A stretch of DNA of 64,000 bases, taken from contig JAQFVV010000022.1 of the NCBI GenBank assembly GCA_028023455.1, positions 9,751,100-9,815,099 of the forward strand, written 5' to 3'. The notes under the pieces were generated by a model. That model was not told the DNA's origin and ran no database searches. It saw only the letters and a program-made list of their open reading frames with translations. The stretch is from Epiperipatus broadwayi. Lineage: Eukaryota; Onychophora; Udeonychophora; Euonychophora; Peripatidae. Below are positions 21,016 through 32,200 of this stretch, piece after piece. The stretch's first letter is position 1. The number at the start of each line of letters is the position of its first letter. The translations under genes were made by a program, and so were the position numbers.

Positions 21016-21404
21016 TATAGTTGTAATTATAAATTGATTAAACGCACATTGATTATGTAAGTAATATTTACTGAGGCTGTAACCTCAAGAATATGCATGT
21101 AAAATGCGATAGTAGGGACCTCTACAGGTGTTTAACCACAAGCTTAGGCTATGGAAGAAAAAAGGGGAACCCTTCTTTACTTCAACCTACTTTCTATTTA
21201 AATAGGTGAAGCTGAAGCGGTTAGATCTGCGAGCATGAATCTATTCAATACTTCACTGATTAAGTTCACATTTCTTATTACACATTAATACTCGTGAAAT
21301 CTTTCGATTTATAATGAGTCAATGGAAAGATTTTTTAGTTAGAAATCTATTACAGTAATTTAAAGTTGTAATTATAAATTTATTAAACGCACATTGATTA
21401 TTTA
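21016..21404. repeat. direct repeats of about 43 bp flanking a family G copy
   Basis: AGTTGTAATTATAAATT followed by ATTAAACGCACATTGATTAT occurs at 21016-21059 and again at 21362-21404. The 300 bp between contain the family G segment (21070-21185) and a less A/T-rich stretch with GAAGCGGTTAGATCTGCG. This could be an element with short terminal direct repeats, or a local duplication. Confidence 0.6.
21070..21185 (-). repeat. repeat family G, copy 1
   Basis: On the plus strand it reads GAGGCTGTAACCTCAAGA, AAAATGCGATAGTAGGGACC, TCTACAGG, AACCACAAGCTTA and AAAAGGGGAACCCTTCT. The reverse complement recurs at 41950-42075 with few changes. It is shorter, less A/T-rich and better conserved than the other families. 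GAGGCT-GTA-ACCTC can form a small hairpin. Function and class are unknown. Confidence 0.7.
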
Positions 21405-21876
21405 TGTTATATAGCACATTGGAAGCTTTGGTTACTTTCTATTTAGTTATATGTGATATACATATATGTGTGTGTTCGTGAGTAAAAATATCTTGATAGT
21501 TTGTCATTATTAATAATAATATACACACATCAAAAGTATACACCTGGGTCTCATTTTATGCAGTAGATAGGTTTCTCAGAAAATGCGCCAAAAGAAATGG
21601 CCCAAAAATAGACTTAACTTGCCTTGAAAAATGGGGGATATATACTGTAATTTTCAAAAATCGCATAAAAGCAAAGCACCAATGTAAAAATTACTTTAAA
21701 AATTGCATTAAAAAAAATATGGAAATAAAATATGACTAATAAAAAATTTCAAATTTGAAAAAAATTGATACAAGACTAACTATTTTTATTAACTACAATA
21801 TTTAATTTTATTCAAAACAATATACTTTTATGTGTAATTTACAGTATTTTACATTTTTTCATACATGTACAGTATT

Positions 21877-22110
21877 TTAATTATTACTGCTATTTGATGA
21901 TATGCAAATTTTTTTGTAAACTGGTAAGAAATCAGATTCATCACAAGAGTAAATACAACTAGCACCAACTTCATTTTTTTTAATTGCTCTTATAGTACAC
22001 TTACCCAAACTAGAATGTTTTTCAATCACTGTTGATCCTTCCCATTTTGCTAAGTGATCTAAAACTGAAATTTTTGTTTCCAAAGAAATTCATTTTCTTA
22101 GATGATTTTA
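21877..22110 (-). pseudogene. Tigger-like transposase, N-terminal helix-turn-helix remnant
   Basis: The minus-strand frame reads METKISVLDHLAKWEGSTV, IEKHSSLGKCTIRAIKKNE. This resembles the pogo/Tigger/CENP-B type DNA-binding start, in which a Lys-rich segment and a (K)LDVL..L..GE-type helix precede LGxSTVRTIxKN. Only about 68 residues stay open, and the centromere-binding second half and DDE catalytic domain are absent, so it cannot catalyse transposition. Its place between matching terminal inverted repeats supports the assignment. Confidence 0.55.
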
Positions 22111-22415
22111 CCTCTCCATTAAGGTAAACTGAAAAAAACTTAGAATTATGATAATAAAAAAGACACCTACTCACCACTGTTAGGCAAAATTTAATTAAAA
22201 CTAACAATTAAAAATTAAATTCTTCTTTTTGTCTTTAATTTTATAATTTTCAATTCTGTTTAAAAATCAAATTTCATTGTTTCACGTCACATTAATTTCA
22301 GATCACATTATGTAAGTTTTAAATTGTTAATTACAATTAAAAATCCGATTTTAATTTTTAATTGTCAAATTTAATTGTGCCCACTGCTATTAGTCACTTT
22401 TTAAAAATAAACTTG

Positions 22416-22690
22416 TGGACACTAAATGATTAATTGATTATGTATGCTTTTTTTAAAAAGCAAAAATAGAATGTGATTCAAAATGCAAAAACAACAACAC
22501 GCATAGTATACGCTTCTATAATGTTTGAACAGATTTACATTATAATCTTGTAAAATTTATTACTTGCCAACACTAAATGATTAATTGATTATGTACTCTT
22601 TTTTTAAAAAGCAAAAATAGAATGTGATTTAAAATGCAAAACAATAACATGCATAATATTTGAACAGATTTACATTATAATCTTGTAAAA
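22416..22690. repeat. tandem duplication, unit about 152 bp
   Basis: ACACTAAATGATTAATTGAT occurs at about 22418 and 22570. Each is followed by TTTTTTTAAAAAGCAAAAAT, AGAATGTGATT, ATGCAAAA and GAACAGATTTACATTATAAT. The second copy lost about 20 bp in the middle. It sits inside the Tigger-like element. Confidence 0.8.
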
Positions 22691-22797
22691 TTTAATGTGT
22701 GTATATAAAATGGATAAATTCTGATTTTAAGTAAATTATGAACTTCTTTATTGCATAAAATCTATTACAGTACTATTATAAAGTGCTGAAAATATTT

Positions 22798-22922
22798 AAA
22801 TTAATAGATCAAAGTTGAACTCCAATAATGCGCTATTACTTTAAATATGACATGTGAGTGTGCGAAATTTATAATATTTAAAATAATAGCACATTATTGG
22901 AGTTTGACTTCTGATCTAATAA
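22798..22922. repeat. short foldback inside the Tigger-like element
   Basis: AACTCCAATAATGCGCTATT near 22817 pairs with AATAGCACATTATTGGAGTT near 22885, and the pairing extends to TAATAGATCA/TGATCTAATA at the outer ends. The loop is about 40 bp. Confidence 0.75.
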
Positions 22923-23139
22923 TTTTTATTGCATAAAAGAAAACTGCATACAAAGATATTAAGAAGAAATATGAATCGCATAATTTCAAAATTGCATTAA
23001 AATAATCCGCATAAAACGAGGCCCAGGTATACCTGGTTTAATTAATTTCATTCAATATATTTAAAACTCTGCTTTGGTATTTTATATTATTATTATTATC
23101 ATCATCATAATCATTATATATATATATATATGTGTGTGT

Positions 23140-24010
23140 GTATGTGTCTAATTTGTGAAATGAAAATAGAAAGAGGAGTTAAGCAAGAATACAATGTATC
23201 ACCTGTGCTTTTTAATATTTTTTTAGAAGACATGTTAAATAAATATTTAAATTGTGGAGAAGCAAATATTGAAAGTATAATTGTAAAATGTATAAGATTT
23301 TCAGATAATATTGCTCTTATAATAGGTGAGGATGAAAAGAATCTTTGAAATATGTTGAATGATTTGGAGAAAGAATGTATGGCATATGAAATGAATATTA
23401 ATATTGATAAGACCATCGAAAAAATACAAAAAGATTTCAAACTGAAATTTATGGTAATGTAATTTAACATGCTAATGGATTTAGATATTTGAGAAGTAGT
23501 TTGAATAAGTAAGAAAGAAGAGAAAATGAAATTAAAAGAAAAGCATTGGCAAAGGAGGCTTTTACTAAGAGAAAAAAGTATTTTGAGGAGCTTTGAAGAG
23601 AAAATTAAAGAAAAGATTAATTAAGTTCTATGTGTGGAGTGTATTGTATGGCTGTGAAACATGGACAATGAGCAAAAAAAATAAACATAGACTGGTACCC
23701 TTTTGAAGAAGAATTGAATAAAATAGTTAAATGAATAAAATGACAAATGAAGAAGTTTTGACAATAATAAATCGAAAAAGAAAATAGAAATAATATTAAG
23801 AAGAAAGAATAGTTTGATGAAAGATGTTTTGAGGGGAATGGTGAGTGAAAATAAGAAGAAAGGATAAAAAAGATTGATTTTGCTAGATGATACAAGAGAT
23901 GGAAAGAGGTATATGGATTTAAAGAGCTGGTCAATGAAGAGAATAGAGTTGAGAAATGATTAAATTTGTGATGTGACTGCTCTATTCATAAAGCAGAATA
24001 TTATTAATTG
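23140..24010 (+). pseudogene. RTE-like LINE, 3' half of the reverse transcriptase to the 3' end
   Basis: The frame at 23130-23348 reads ERGVKQEYNVSPVLFNIF, LEDMLN and RFSDNIALI. This is the reverse transcriptase block where RGVRQGCxxSPxLFN precedes the catalytic F/YADD; here the catalytic pair reads SDN instead of ADD. After stops and frame shifts come KRKALAKEAFTKRKK, YVWSVLYGCETW in pieces, TNEEVLTI and LLDDTRDGKRYMDLKSWS, the usual tail of RTE-type polyproteins. The end AATTGATTGATATG near 24005 fits the short tandem-repeat 3' ends of RTE elements. The copy is dead and 5'-truncated. The minus-strand frames here are antisense shadows. Confidence 0.8.
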
Positions 24011-24255
24011 ATTGATATGTATAGAAACTTATGTAATTTTGTGTATTTACAATGCATTATTAATATATAGAAAATAACTAAAACCATTATTAAATAGTCT
24101 TCTGCAGACCAAATCTTTGGTGTACATTCTTTTCTAGAGAAATAAATAATTAAATGTCATTATGTTCTAGGATTTTCAATTGTTAGGTAGTAGAGGTTTA
24201 AGCAGTCTTTTTTTTTAATTCTCTAATTAAGTATATATTGGAATTCATTTGATGT
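24011..24255. other. A/T-rich DNA, nothing recognised
   Basis: No supported feature. Confidence 0.4.
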
Positions 24256-24440
24256 GATTCACTGTGACTTCTCTTTTTCAGAGTCCGGAATCTCTCAGTC
24301 ACTATGCCAGAAATCTTTTAGCCGCTTTCCATTCCTTTCCATTCCCCACCTAAGTTTTTCCCATATTCTTCTCTATCCTGTTACATCCATTTCCACAACA
24401 TAATCTTTGTCAACTCCATGACCTTTATATCTAAATCCCC
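24256..24440 (-). pseudogene. LINE family L, 3' end fragment
   Basis: On the minus strand: TAAAGGTCATGGAGTTGACA, GAAATGGATGTAACAGGATA, then GGCATAGTGACTGAGAGATT, GAAGTCACAGTG and CACATCAAATGAATT. The same 3' end occurs at 35745-35950 (minus) and 54100-54305 (plus). All three end in a GATGTGA-rich stretch, which defines the 3' terminus of this LINE family. Severely 5'-truncated. Confidence 0.75.
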
Positions 24441-25559
24441 CTAAATTATTTAGATTGACAGCCCCTTGTGTGTGAAAAAAAATTCTAAGCCTAATTAGAA
24501 TCTTTAAAAAATAGATTATTTTGTAACAAGGGTGTTCACCAACCACTAATTTATAAAGACTTTCACACATTCATATATATTTCATTATCAAATTACAATT
24601 AAATAATTTAAAATATTAACCAAGTCAAAATTTATAAAATGTTTTTGATCTCACAACCACGATTTCATTTGTTAAACAAATAGACCTTCTCATATAAAAA
24701 GTATAAAAACAATAAATTTACATATACATACATACAGCTCTCCACAATTCAAATGCAACTGTTAACTACTCTTAACATTAGAGAAAATTCTCATAAGATT
24801 AAGTCTCAGAACCAAAATTATTAATCAGAAAACTCTCTTTGTTTCTTTTTTTGTTTTCACTTTAGAAGCTCTGTTTGTCTAATAAGCAATACCATGATTA
24901 AGAGATGAAGAAAGTTTTATTAATTTTGAGTTTGCACTTTTTTTTTTAATTAATTCTATTTTGATTATATTTGCAAATATCACATTAAGTAGAGTTATAT
25001 ATACATAAACAAATTCAATTAATCTTTATAAAGTATTTCATTTTGTTTAGTGTTTATATCCCTCCCCCTCTTGTTAATAGTTCATCACTATAATGGCAAA
25101 CATGATTTATATTTTAGTATAAGAACATTAACTGTTCTTTTTTGATTTGGTGAAATTAAGTACTTAAAAACATATTAAGCCAAGGTAATGTTATACAGTA
25201 ATTCTATGCTTTATTGTGGATATATAAAATGTTGGATATTAGCCAGTGCTTTATAATAAAGTGTTTAACATAATAAAGTATGTTAAAAAATATTAGAAAA
25301 GAAAATGTTATGAAACTTTGTATATTCAAGAAAATTTAAACAAATGCGTAAACATGGTTAAAAGTCCAGCACAACAAGAGGGGAAATGGGCTTTGTTAGA
25401 TAATTGGAAACTTTAGAGTTATAATTTAAATACTTTTTAGATTGTTTTGTAAATATATATATATAAATTATAAAGACAAGGAATTGTGATAAGTTTAATC
25501 ATTTTTTATGTATGTTAATGTTCATTGAATGAAGTTGGAATATAATAGCTGGTCATTTT
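24441..25559. other. A/T-rich DNA, nothing recognised
   Basis: No supported gene, RNA or repeat family. Confidence 0.45.
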
Positions 25560-26935
25560 GTTTTTGTTATATTTGAGAGAAATTGAGAGAGCAATAGAAA
25601 AACTAGGAAGAGGGATAGAAATACCATTAATAGATGCAAGAGAAGGTATACATTATTAAATCTTTTATTTGCTGATGATATCTTTTTGTGCACAGAAAAG
25701 TAGGAAAAATCTGGAAGTTATGCTGAAGATGTACACAAGAATGGGTAAAAAGATGGAGATTAAATTTAATGAAGAAAAATCAAAGATAATGATGATAAAT
25801 GCTGGAGAAAGAGAAAAGAAAGAATTTTTATTGGGGGATGTAAAGTTAAATGTGGTGAATAGAACTATTTGAAAAATCATCTTAAGTAATCAGAGAAATG
25901 GCTTGGGTGAATGGGAGAAAAAAAAGATAAATGAAGCAAAGAAAGGGACTGATAATGAAATTAACAGTGTTTTCATATAATAAATATGATATAGCAAGAA
26001 TTGTATAAAAGGGAGTGGCAGTAGCAGGATTAATGTGTAATAATGATATGTGATGTGTTAGCCAAGAGGTGTTAGATTATCTAGAAAAAGTACAAAGAGT
26101 GTAGAAAGACATGCATTAGATGCAGAGGTGTGGATGGCAAAGGTAGCAATTTAAGGAGAAATGGAATGGTCAAGTTTATATATGAAAAATTCAAAAAATA
26201 AAATGAAAATGTTTGGTAGATTGGAATTTAGGGATAGTAAGAGAATAGCCAAAATAGTATTTAATTGGGTTACAAGTAAAGGACAGGCAACAAGATGAAT
26301 GCAAAAGATTTGGATAAAGATTTTGTGTCAGCATACCTGTACAAAGGTGTTCTGATTGTGTTAAGAGAATTGTTGAGTGTTATAGTGGCAAAGATTGGGA
26401 TAGAAGAATACATTAATAAAAAATAGGGTGATGGAGAACTAATATCGAGAGTAAAAAGAGCTTAAATATATATAGAAGTAAACAGAATATTTATGTGAGT
26501 TAATTTACGATAGTAGCAAGGAAAGTAGTTTACTGTTTACAGCTCAAACAGGATCATTAGCAACAAGGGAATATACCCATAAATGAAAAATGGGGGGGGG
26601 GGTACTCTGCAGATTATGTAAGGAAGGCATGAAAAAGATTAGGCATTTGTTAATGGAATGTAAATGCTTAGAAGCAGAAAGGGTGCAAATAATAAAGTTG
26701 TGGGAGAATAAATATAGACCAAGTGATTATATAGAAATGTGATTCTTGTTCTTTATGCTAGGGTTGGAAAAAGATAAGGGGGATATAGATACAAAGGCCA
26801 TGGAATGGACAAAGATGATATTGCGGAAATGGGATAGAGAAGAATATGGGAAAAAACTTAGGGTGGGAAATGGAAAGGAACATCTTGATATAGTTCTATT
26901 AAGAAATGAAAGCCAGGGTTGATGTATTAAATATT
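25560..26935 (+). pseudogene. LINE family L, reverse transcriptase catalytic region to C-terminus
   Basis: At 25656-25700 the reading LLFADDIFLCTEK contains an intact F-A-D-D catalytic motif. One frame shift later the frame at 25669-25872 continues NLEVMLKMYTR, EIKFNEEKSKIMMINAG and LLGDVKLNVV, standard order for a LINE reverse transcriptase (palm, then the N-x-x-KS/T region and thumb). Downstream, in several frames, come SKKSLNIYRSKQNI, a zinc-knuckle-like C-x2-C-x8-H-x4-C segment (LCRLCKEGMKKIRHLLMECK) near 26600-26665, and KAMEWTKMILRKWDREEY. Many stops and shifts. The encoded enzyme would copy element RNA at the nicked target; this copy cannot. Confidence 0.85.
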
Positions 26936-27699
26936 TTTTATAGAGAGAGAGAAGAGAGAATTGCCTGTTTCAGTGTTCTTTTAAATTAATTATTTTAAAG
27001 TTTATATATAAAAGGCAATATTATGGACACATTTTAACAATGAATTTTGATCATTTAAAGTATTTCATAATAACACATACATGACAAAAATTTAGTTAAA
27101 TTTGTTTCTATGGAGAATTTATCATTGATATATAACCTGCACACACAGTATATATGAGTATTTTCATTCTATCATGTTTATTTCAAACATAATGTTGATA
27201 TTTATCTTTTTAATTTTTCTATTCTTAAAAATCTAATTTTATTTTCTATCTTTAAATATAAAAAATACTTGAATATTTTTCTCTTTATTTCTAATTATTA
27301 TGACTCTATTATGGGTGCTTGTGACTTTTTTACCAACTACTTTTGTCCTTTATTCCAATAGTTTTTAAGCTTTGTTCTCGTTTATGAATCATATTTGACC
27401 ATTGTCTATGATTCATCAGGAATTACTCTTCTTCATAAAAGCCTGCAGTCTTTAGCTGACCACAAAATCTCCATTTGTGAAGAATTGACTTTTGTTTGTA
27501 AGTGACTCTTTTATAAGAATTAGTTTAATTACTGTTTCAGCTTTTCTTTTTCTCTCCATTCAAAAAATATTTTATATAATTATGCTTTTACATAATTTAA
27601 TTTTTTTAAATGATCAATATAAGCATGAGATATAACAATATTATAGAATGGATTTACTTTATATGCTGTAGATGGCATATTATTCTATTTCATGTTGGT
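26936..27699. other. A/T-rich DNA, nothing recognised
   Basis: No supported feature between the two LINE fragments. Confidence 0.4.
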
Positions 27700-29165
27700 G
27701 AAATATATATATATAGATGAGAGTAAAGATGAGATGTTGGAGGTAGATATGAAAAATAAGGACAGGATTATATTTAGGATTGTGAATAAGATAATAGATT
27801 ATGTAGAATGTAAGAACAAAAATTTTTTTTTTATAAAAGATATCTTAAAATAGTTATAAGAAAATACTATTCAAAAGAAAAATCACGAATATTAACACAA
27901 AAAAAAAAAGATTTGTCAAATATGCAAAGAAGTAGAAATATGAATATTGAAGAGATTTGGAGAGTTTTATAGAAGAAAAATTAGATGTGATAGTAATCAT
28001 AGATCTTTTTTAAAGGGACAAAGAAAAATTGTATCATTAGATAAGTGAGTGCAAGGTGTTAAATACTGTAAGAAATATACAAATTATTATTAAGAAGGGC
28101 ATCTTGGAAAGAAATTATAAAATTGCATGTGGATTTAGATTGAAATTTGGCAAAAAGAAACATATGTATTCATATGATATATATGAGTTTAAAATGAATA
28201 ATTTCTAAAATATTAATTATATGTGATATAAATAGTTATATTAACAAAAATGATGGAATTAATATAGAAATGGAGAATTATTAAAGAGGCTATATGAAAA
28301 AAATGCATTAAAAATTGATAATTTAAGTAAAATATATAAGAAATTTATATGTCTGAGGAAGAATCCAAAGTATACTATTGATTGTATCAGTAGATTAAAA
28401 GGAAGTAAAAAAGATAAACTATTTGATGAGGAAGAAAAAGGGTGTAGTATTGATCAAAATTTTATGTTAGTAGAGTAGTAATGAAATTTATAGAAGGATA
28501 GATAAGAGTGACTTTGAGAAATAAGCAGTAATGTTAAATTGAGTAAGTTTAATAATATTTTTGGATGCGTTTTAAAAGTTATGAATAGTGAACGGATATA
28601 GGAAAGATTGTAGCGGAATGTTTATTTAAAGCCAATAAGATTAATAAAAGAAAATGAATAAAAAAACTTTAGAAAGTGTAAATGAAAGAAATAATACTAT
28701 GGAAATTTTAAGTCAGCTTAATCAGAAGTTAATGCAGGAATCAAGGATTGACATACATTTTTGACCTATATGAAAAAGAGAAATGAAAAAGACAACGATG
28801 TTATGTTGTTAAGTGCAGAAAGAAGATAATATGAGGATAGGAAAGAACTTGAAAAAATAGTTAATAAATTTGTAGTAAACACTTTGGGTAAAAGAGAATT
28901 GGTAAATGAATAATAACAGATCTAAAGATGATTAGTGATGGACTCAAAATTAAATGGACCATTAGTGAGATTGAAAAAAAAAGGAAAATCAAGAGAATTA
29001 GATGTTAGAGTAATTAGAATGATAATAGATATGAGAAAATATACAAGGTTTAATTTAAAGTACATTTTAATAAAATGATAGTTGATAGTAAGATTTCAAC
29101 TTAATTGAATAATAAATGTTAGATTGTCATATAAAGGAAGCTGTAGAACAGTGGTAGTCATCCCC
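27700..29165 (+). pseudogene. LINE relic, endonuclease to start of reverse transcriptase
   Basis: Purine-rich plus-strand sequence with broken frames. Near 28255-28470 it reads NALKIDNLSKIYKKF, NPKYTIDCISRL and GCSIDQNFML. This resembles the C-terminal half of an apurinic endonuclease-type LINE domain, in which a T-x-IDYI-type stretch is followed by S-DHxxL. Near 28660-28910 come ERNNTMEILSQLNQ, KRNEKDNDVMLLSAER and KIVNKFVVNTLGKRE (linker), near 28925 LKMISDGLKIKWTISEIEKK, and near 29140 TVVVIPPVHK, like the start of a reverse transcriptase (VVxPIxKKG). Together with 25560-26935 it may represent the two halves of one family, in the wrong order. Confidence 0.55.
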
Positions 29166-29177
29166 CCAGTTCATAAA

Positions 29178-29257
29178 TTATATATATATATATTCTGACC
29201 TTGCTCTCGTGCATATATATATATATATATATATATTCTGACCTTGCTCTCGTGCAT
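29178..29257. repeat. short tandem duplication fused to (TA)n
   Basis: TATTCTGACCTTGCTCTC followed by GTGCAT occurs at 29191-29214 and exactly again at 29234-29257, each preceded by a (TA)n tract. Likely replication slippage or unequal exchange. Confidence 0.85.
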
Positions 29258-32200
29258 CTTCACTTCCAGATAATATATGGTATAAAATAAAATAGGTTCT
29301 AGCTCAGTTAATAGTTAATAAATAAAATATTCAGCATTAAAATTAAAATGTTTCACTAGCTCAAATTTACAATACGAATAAGGTTCAGTTTATAAAAATA
29401 AATTAAATAAATATTTAATATTTTCATGAGACTTGAAGTGAAAATACAGTTGACAAGATAGATTACATTGAGCCAATATCCCACAGGATACTACCTCAAT
29501 GGCATAAGAACACTATCCCCCCTTTATTACTATTTCAAATAACAAACTCATAGTATTCTTATGACTTTAATAACTTCTACTCACTAAGATTAAACTAATA
29601 ATTAAATCTTAATCTTCTATTTAATAATAATAATCTAGCTCAAATAAAATAATCTCAGGTTCATAAAGTTTAGTCTAAGTTAATTTAAAAATACGGTAGT
29701 AAAATATGAGAAGGGATTTTATGTCATAATCTACTACACTGAAACTAATAATAATAAATAAAAGTAGTAATATTCTTCATTGTTTAACTAATTCTGTATA
29801 TCTTTTCTTTTTACTATAATTTTATTACCATAATAAAATAATAAAATAATTTTATATAATCTTTACCTTCATGTAATGATATAATAAATACGTGGTAGCA
29901 TTTTAATAATCTGACAAACAAAATATGTGTGGCAACTGATAGCATATAATTCAATATAATATTGTGATAACTGATTTATGACCAATAAAATAATGCAAGA
30001 TTATGATTATTTAATTATAATGAATACCAATAAAATATTTAAAATTCTTAAATAATTCTCTATTTATCTTTTTTTTTGTGCAAAATTATATATTTGTTTC
30101 GATTATTATGCATATATCGTGATTTCATGCAGCGATGTGGAGAAATAAATAACTCGGACACAAAATTTTTGAAATAACAAAATTTAACAAAGTTTATTAC
30201 TAACAACAAATAAATAAACAATTTATTTACACTATTTACAGTGGATATCCTTAACTTTTTTACTTTACAGTTTGATCTACCGGGTTATAAAAAAATAATT
30301 TATATTTCAATTACATCTTTATTTAGATTTAGAACAAAATTTAAAAAAAAAATGTTACTATTTGGTTTCTCATTATGGTTAACTTATTACAAATAAATTT
30401 ATCTACTTTATTAACAACAGCATTTTATCCTTAATATTATTAAACTATCTTATTTTTTAAAAAAATTCATACTTAGGAAACATTCTATAGAAAACAAAAT
30501 TTTATGAGTATGGACTTCTCAAAATATTAAAAAAAATTTCATCTTGCAAAGTCAAAGATGTTACACAAAATATTATCCAAAAATTCAGTACTAGATTTTA
30601 GTATTTATCACCCAATGTTTACTAATCATAATATACTCTTCTTTAAGCCTTACTTTAGTATGATATAAGTGTAATCATCAATACATGTCTGTTAATCAAT
30701 AAACAAAAAATATACTATGCATATTGTTTACATAATTTACTTTGTACTATTGTATTTTAAAAATATGCAATACTTATTTTCTCTTAAAAAAAATAATACT
30801 AAAGCATTTAAAATTATTATCACTTTAAAGAAAATATCTTTGTTTAGATACCTTATTTTAAAAAAATTTATATTTCATTTCCGAAATAAAATTCAAAATA
30901 TATTCTATGATTCTTTTCTTTCCTTAGGATACTTTGGATCTTCAATTTTAAGTTATAATATTCTGCTCCTTATAAGCAAATAAACTAATCTTATACAAAA
31001 ACGATAGCATAACCTTAGTTCTAAATTATTCATCATTTCTTTTAAAATATCTTACTAAACGATGCAGTTACATTAAATAAAGATAGCGAAAACAGATGCA
31101 TAGGATTAAGGAAGAAAGCTAGAGTATTACTCTTAACATATCTCAAAATCATGGCACAGTGCGAAGAGGTATGGCATTTACCTGCCTAATATCCTCTAGT
31201 ACAGGGACGATGTTAAAGCTATTTCTTCAGCTTTATTAGAACATCAAATATTTAAAGAAATATAAACACTGTCCAATAAAATGTGTATCAGTCATAGGGC
31301 TTTGTTAACTATGCTGATATTCACATAAAGACTAAATATTATTTCCATTCCTTATAACATCCTATTTCTTAAAAACATCATCTTGGTTTCCTGTTCACTA
31401 AGTACTTCCAAGCCACTATCTCAACATTATTTCTCAAGATTTTCCACATCTTACATCGATAAATAACTATCTGCATTTACAAAACAATAAATAAAATTCA
31501 TTAATAGTTAAACAATCTAGCTGTCCCACAAGAAAAGTCTGCTTACTTCATTATTCTATATGTCTAATCATATACAATCTACTTAGACAATATTTGAATA
31601 TCCCATAACATGAAAATTTTAAAAGAATCACATAATTATTTGTTATGTTGGATTATATCACTAATAAAAAAAAATAAAATCGTCGTATGCATATTTTCAA
31701 ATCAATCCTATCTCATAATGTTTTTTTAAAATGTTGTATAAAAATGCGTTTACATTTATAATTAAAAAAAAAAACTTTTACACTTCATTCTTCCAATTTA
31801 TGGATGATCTAAAGAAAACAAAAAAATATATACATTATAAATTATCAATAGTTATTATTATTACCAATAACCTTTATCTAGTCATCGTGTTCAGTAGGCT
31901 TTTCTTTATCCACTTGAGCATTGCAGATATAAAAAAAAAATCACACCCATACACTTTATATTAAAATATTTTTAGCTAAATTATTAGATTGTTATATTAT
32001 AAAATTTTAATATTAATAAATTAATGTTTTTATGTTTTTCCTAATCTTATATAAAAAATTTAGATTTAAACTAGGTTAACAAAATAAAAGGAATCAAAAC
32101 TATATTTACATATTTTCTTGACAATAGTTCCTGATAAGTCCAAAATGTTTATTATTTTCTCTAGAGTTTTTAAAAAATGTTCTTCTCCAAGCGCGTTAAA

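Larger units (their letters stand above)
21529..23037 (-). mobile_element. Tigger/pogo-like DNA transposon relic, about 1.5 kb
   Basis: Terminal inverted repeats: CCTGGGTCTCATTTTATGCA on the left (about 21545), and CCTGGGCCTCGTTTTATGCG read inward from the right (about 23027). The CCTCGTTTTATGCGG-like end is typical of vertebrate and invertebrate Tigger elements. A minus-strand fragment of a helix-turn-helix transposase N-terminus lies inside (21877-22110). Most of the DDE transposase is missing, and the interior instead holds a tandem duplication and a small foldback. A TA target site could not be confirmed. Confidence 0.65.

Noticed and set aside
23114-23934. Minus-strand frames of 118 and 105 residues
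   Set aside because: They lie antisense to an RTE-like LINE whose conserved motifs are on the plus strand, and their composition is Ser/Phe/Ile/His-rich as expected of an antisense shadow.
30717-30983. 88-residue plus-strand frame as a gene
   Set aside because: Lys/Ile/Phe/Asn low-complexity translation of A/T-rich DNA with no motif.
31140-31215. Possible snRNA or tRNA (GCACAGTGCGAAGAGGTATGG, TTACCTGCC)
   Set aside because: Compared by eye with U1, U2, U4, U5 and U6 landmarks and a cloverleaf; only isolated short matches, no fold and no terminator-like T-run in the right place.
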